Shown here: positions 5,410 to 8,214 of the stretch, piece by piece
How the letters are laid out: each line of letters starts with the position of its first letter
Numbering within the stretch: position 1 is the first letter of the stretch
DNA from: Acidobacteria bacterium UBA6911
Lineage (GTDB): Bacteria > Acidobacteriota > UBA6911
Reading direction: 5' to 3'
NCBI GenBank assembly: GCA_002451015.1
Contig: DKBB01000262.1
Location: 8,738 to 16,951 of the forward strand
Length of the DNA: 8,214 nt
Program-made: the position numbers and the translations under genes
Notes under the pieces: generated by a model
What the model was told of the DNA's origin: nothing
The model's database searches: none
Seen by the model: only the letters and a program-made list of their open reading frames with translations

Positions 5410-7492
5410 ACTTTTTGATGCCTGCTGCTTTTTTCGCCCGTGCAACTACATTTTCGCTCGTGTATCCGAACTTTTTCAGCAGATCTTTTGCGGGTGCGGA
5501 TTCACCGAAACGGTCCATACTGATAATGTCGCCCGAATCCCCCACATATTTCCGCCATCCCTGGGCTACTCCCGCTTCGACTGCAAGTCGGACCCGAACA
5601 TCTGGAGGCAGCACCGCATCCCGGTATTCCTGAGACTGCGCGTCGAAAAGTTCCCAGCTCGGCATGGATACGATGCGGGCTGAAATCTTTTCCTCTTGCA
5701 GTTTCTTTTGAGCTTCAACGATGAGGCCGACTTCCGATCCTGAGGCGATTAAAATCAGGTCGGGCCTGCCGGAAGGGGCATCGGACAGAATATATGCTCC
5801 GCGCTCGAGCCCGTCGGCTCGAGCGAATTGGGTTCGGTCAAGAACGGGAACGGCCTGCCGGGAGAGAACGAGTGCCACCGGTTTATTCCGGGACTCGACA
5901 GCTACGCGCCAGGCAACGACTGTTTCGTTTGCATCGCAGGGACGCAGAACGGTGAGGTTGGGGATGCATCGCAGGGCGGAAAGGTGCTCGATCGGTTGAT
6001 GGGTTGGACCGTCCTCTCCTACTCCGATACTGTCGTGGGTGAATAGGAAAATGGTGCCGAGGCCCATTAATGCGGCCAAACGGATCGGGGGGCGCATGTA
6101 ATCGGCGAATACGAAGAAAGTGGCCGTATAGGGAATGATTCCGCCGTGCGCGGCCATGCCGTTCGCGATACCGCCCATGGCGTGTTCGCGGACTCCGAAG
6201 TGCAGATTGCTTCCCCGGTAGCCCCATTCGCCCCCGGTCGATCCCTGCATGTCCCTGGGCATGAGGCCGGGGTGCTGGAAATCCCCGCCGGATTTGATCA
6301 CGCTTTTAGTGGATGGATTCAAATCCGCCGATCCGCCGATCAGCCCCGGCAGTTTCGGCCCGATTGCGTTGAGGGCCTGGCCCGATGCGGCGCGCGTCGC
6401 GATTCCGACCGGATCAGCAGAAAACACGGGGAGGTCGGCATCCCAGCCTTCGGGCAGCTCTCCGCGCATGGCCGGCTTCAATTCATCGGCAAGATCGGGG
6501 TATTTGGCGGAGTAATCGGCCAGCATGGAATTCCAATCCATTTCGGCTTTTTGCCCGCGGGCAACAGCCTGACGGCAGTAGTTCAGTGCGTCATCCGGCA
6601 CGTAAAACGGCGGATTTTCCGGCCAGCCGAGATTTTTTTTGGTTAACTGAACTTCTTCGACCCCGAGAGGCGACCCATGGGAATCAGCGGAATTCTGTTT
6701 GTTGGGCGAGCCGTAGCCGATTTTTGTCCGGATCAGAATAATCGAGGGACGTTCGGTCTCGGCTTGCGCAGCATGGATGGCGGCGTCTATGGCTTCCAGG
6801 TCATTTCCGTCTTCAACGGTCATAGTGTGCCAGCCTAGAGCTTTAAACCTTCCGGCCCGATCTTCACTGAATGAAAGACTTGTGGCTCCGGCAAGACAGA
6901 TGCGGTTGTCGTCGTAAAGAAAGATCAACTTGCCCAGCTTCAGGTGACCTGCAAGGGAGGCTGCCTCGTAACCGATACCTTCCATGACGTCCCCGTCACT
7001 GATCAGTGCGTAGGTGTAATGGTTGATAATTTCATATCCGGGCCGGTTGTAGCGGGCTGCCAGGAATGCTTCGGCTACCGCCATGCCGACCCCGTTGGCA
7101 ATGCCCTGGCCGAGAGGACCTGTTGTCATTTCAGCACCCGGAACCAGTCCACGCTCCGGGTGGCCGGGTGTTTTACTGCCCAGTTGGCGGAATTGCTGTA
7201 TCTGTGACAGGGGAAGATCGTATCCGGTCATGTAAAGCAGGCTGTACAATAAGCTGGATCCGTGCCCGGCCGAAAGGATAAAGCGGTCCCTGTCCCACCA
7301 ACCGGGGTTGACCGGATTATGTTTTAAAAACCGGGACCAGAGAGTGTAGGCCATTGGTGCCGCACCCAAGGGTAGACCGGGATGCCCGCTGTTGGCTTTC
7401 TGAATCGCATCCACAGAAAGAAAACGGATGGCGTTGACGCATAAAAGGTCCAGATTGGCGGTTGAAGGGGAGGCTGGAATATTTTCTGTCAT
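5408..7492 (-). CDS. tkt: Transketolase
   Basis: The 694-residue enzyme transfers two-carbon ketol units between sugar phosphates in the non-oxidative pentose phosphate pathway, using thiamine diphosphate and a divalent metal in the cytoplasm. The N-terminal domain has [11 protein letters not shown] (33-43), the GPLGQG loop (125-130) and the thiamine-binding motif from [18 protein letters not shown] (167-184) to DDNRI (194-198). The middle domain has GVREHAMGG with catalytic Glu436, and [14 protein letters not shown] (487-500) with a substrate-binding His498. The C-terminal domain follows ASGSEV (583-588). All three domains are complete and length is normal. ATG 7492 is chosen because GGAG lies nine bases upstream and transketolase homology begins there. 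The frame stays open to an ATG at 7654, but those 54 residues look like no part of the family and contain the probable promoter. It is divergent from rpiB, its pathway partner. A hairpin overlaps the stop codon. Confidence 0.97.
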   Translation of the reverse strand: MTENIPASPSTANLDLLCVNAIRFLSVDAIQKANSGHPGLPLGAAPMAYTLWSRFLKHNPVNPGWWDRDRFILSAGHGSSLLYSLLYMTGYDLPLSQIQQFRQLGSKTPGHPERGLVPGAEMTTGPLGQGIANGVGMAVAEAFLAARYNRPGYEIINHYTYALISDGDVMEGIGYEAASLAGHLKLGKLIFLYDDNRICLAGATSLSFSEDRAGRFKALGWHTMTVEDGNDLEAIDAAIHAAQAETERPSIILIRTKIGYGSPNKQNSADSHGSPLGVEEVQLTKKNLGWPENPPFYVPDDALNYCRQAVARGQKAEMDWNSMLADYSAKYPDLADELKPAMRGELPEGWDADLPVFSADPVGIATRAASGQALNAIGPKLPGLIGGSADLNPSTKSVIKSGGDFQHPGLMPRDMQGSTGGEWGYRGSNLHFGVREHAMGGIANGMAAHGGIIPYTATFFVFADYMRPPIRLAALMGLGTIFLFTHDSIGVGEDGPTHQPIEHLSALRCIPNLTVLRPCDANETVVAWRVAVESRNKPVALVLSRQAVPVLDRTQFARADGLERGAYILSDAPSGRPDLILIASGSEVGLIVEAQKKLQEEKISARIVSMPSWELFDAQSQEYRDAVLPPDVRVRLAVEAGVAQGWRKYVGDSGDIISMDRFGESAPAKDLLKKFGYTSENVVARAKKAAGIKK

Positions 7493-7595
7493 TATTGAAG
7501 ACTCCACTTTAAGCAGAAATTTGTTGAATAGCGGAAATATTGCTTCCTGTCCGAATGTCTTACCCCAATATTCAGAGGATGCGGGACAAACGAAA

Positions 7596-7624
7596 AATTT
7601 AGATTGATGCGCAGCGGATGTCAA
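7596..7624 (-). promoter_or_regulatory. Probable sigma70-type promoter of transketolase
   Basis: On the minus strand a perfect TTGACA (7624-7619) is followed after 17 bases by TAAATT (7601-7596), which matches the -10 at four of six bases. Transcription would begin near 7590, leaving a leader of about 98 nucleotides. Its position inside the upstream open frame argues that translation begins at 7492, not 7654. Confidence 0.6.
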
Positions 7625-7676
7625 ACGCAGAATCACAAACAATTCGCGATTCATGTAAATGCTGCGTGGAATTCTT

Positions 7677-7700
7677 CATTTATCGGTGGGCCATTTATCG
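7677..7700. repeat. Tandem CATTTATCG boxes upstream of rpiB
   Basis: CATTTATCG occurs at 7677-7685 and again at 7692-7700, 15 bases apart start to start. The second copy ends nine bases before the rpiB -10, covering the area where a -35 should be. The layout would suit a regulator site, but no regulator is identified. Confidence 0.4.
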
Positions 7701-7709
7701 TTCCGAAGC

Positions 7710-7715
7710 TATAAT
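7710..7715 (+). promoter_or_regulatory. -10 element of rpiB
   Basis: TATAAT is a perfect sigma70 -10 sequence lying 24 bases before the ATG at 7740. The -35 position 16-18 bases upstream has no good match, which suggests a promoter that is weak or needs an activator. Confidence 0.5.
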
Positions 7716-7739
7716 ACATCTTCTTTCAAGGAGACAGAT

Positions 7740-8201
7740 ATGCGAGTTGTGCTCGGTTCAGATCATGCCGGATTTGAGTTGAAGCAACAAATTCTGGAAT
7801 ACGTTCAGGCTTTGGGTCATGAGGTGCTGGATGTCGGGACCCATGACAATTCGTCCGTCGATTACCCGGATTACGCGGAAGCTGTGGGAACGGCCATTAT
7901 TAATAAAGAGGCCGACCGCGGCATCCTTTTTTGCGGCAGCGGAGTCGGATCGGGTATTGCCGTAAACAAAATTCCCGGCATACGGGCCGGAATCTGTCAC
8001 GACTGTTACGCGGCGCACCAGGGAGTGGAACACGACGATATGAATGTCCTTGTGTTGGGCGCGAGGATTATTGCCATTGCACTGGCCCAGGACCTGGTCA
8101 AATTATTTCTGGAAGCGAAATTTTCTGAAGATCCAAGGCACAAGCGGCGCCTGGCAAAAGTTGCAAATCTCGAAAAAAAATACCTTCTCAACAAATGGTG
8201 A
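7740..8201 (+). CDS. rpiB: Ribose-5-phosphate isomerase B
   Basis: The 153-residue enzyme interconverts ribulose 5-phosphate and ribose 5-phosphate; family length is about 145-155. It belongs to the RpiB/LacAB family, with a Rossmann-like fold acting as a dimer. Visible hallmarks are GSDHAG (Asp8, His9), the DYPDYA segment (41-46), [13 protein letters not shown] with catalytic Cys65, and [14 protein letters not shown] with His98. The basic tail DPRHKRRL supplies phosphate-binding arginines. Having Cys65 in the bacterial-type position makes an RpiB isomerase more likely than a LacA/LacB subunit, and there are no lac-type sugar genes nearby. ATG 7740 is chosen because AAGGAG (7728-7733) lies six bases upstream; an in-frame ATG at 7659 would add 27 residues unlike the family and would overlap the promoter. 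It is divergent from transketolase, with 247 bases between start codons. Confidence 0.97.
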   Translation: MRVVLGSDHAGFELKQQILEYVQALGHEVLDVGTHDNSSVDYPDYAEAVGTAIINKEADRGILFCGSGVGSGIAVNKIPGIRAGICHDCYAAHQGVEHDDMNVLVLGARIIAIALAQDLVKLFLEAKFSEDPRHKRRLAKVANLEKKYLLNKW

Positions 8202-8214
8202 CAGGCTAGAATTA

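Noticed and set aside
5883..6227. Arg-rich minus-strand open frame inside transketolase
   Set aside because: It is a frame shadow of the conserved transketolase domain and its Arg/Pro-rich composition is typical of such shadows.
7493..7654. N-terminal extension of transketolase to an upstream ATG
   Set aside because: The added 54 residues do not resemble transketolase and contain the TTGACA/TAAATT promoter; ATG 7492 has its own GGAG site.

Overview
This looks like an ordinary bacterial chromosomal segment of medium GC content. It carries six complete protein genes and one gene cut by the left edge. I see no rRNA, tRNA, CRISPR array, transposase, phage gene or plasmid gene. The organism cannot be named from the sequence. 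A futalosine-type (MqnC-like) radical SAM enzyme, a regulator that joins a MerR-type DNA-binding head to TPR repeats, and good Shine-Dalgarno and sigma70-like signals would fit Acidobacteriota or another deep-branching Gram-negative phylum. That placement is a low-confidence inference.

Layout from left to right: (1) bases 1-821, minus strand, a truncated MqnC-like radical SAM enzyme. (2) A divergent spacer, then 1061-1894, plus strand, the MerR-TPR regulator. (3) 2073-3080, plus strand, a zinc-dependent alcohol dehydrogenase of the adh_fam_2 type, with a TTG start set by a strong ribosome binding site. (4) Converging on it, 3130-4269, minus strand, metK (S-adenosylmethionine synthetase), with its own promoter in a 323-base spacer. 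(5) 4593-5132, minus strand, an unrecognised small protein with a Cys/His cluster that could bind a metal. (6) A 275-base spacer packed with inverted repeats (about 5248-5409). (7) 5408-7492, minus strand, transketolase. (8) 7740-8201, plus strand, rpiB (ribose-5-phosphate isomerase B), divergent from transketolase.

Transketolase and rpiB form a natural pair. RpiB interconverts ribulose 5-phosphate and ribose 5-phosphate, and transketolase moves two-carbon units among pentose phosphates, so together they cover part of the non-oxidative pentose phosphate pathway. MetK makes the SAM that the MqnC-like radical enzyme would consume, but the two are not in one operon and the link is only metabolic. 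The regulator and the dehydrogenase are in tandem and could be functionally linked, which is inference.

No clearly new multi-gene system is visible. The points most worth a second look are the nested palindromes after transketolase, the divergent MqnC-like enzyme lacking a family motif, the MerR-TPR fusion, and operator-like repeats upstream of the dehydrogenase and rpiB.
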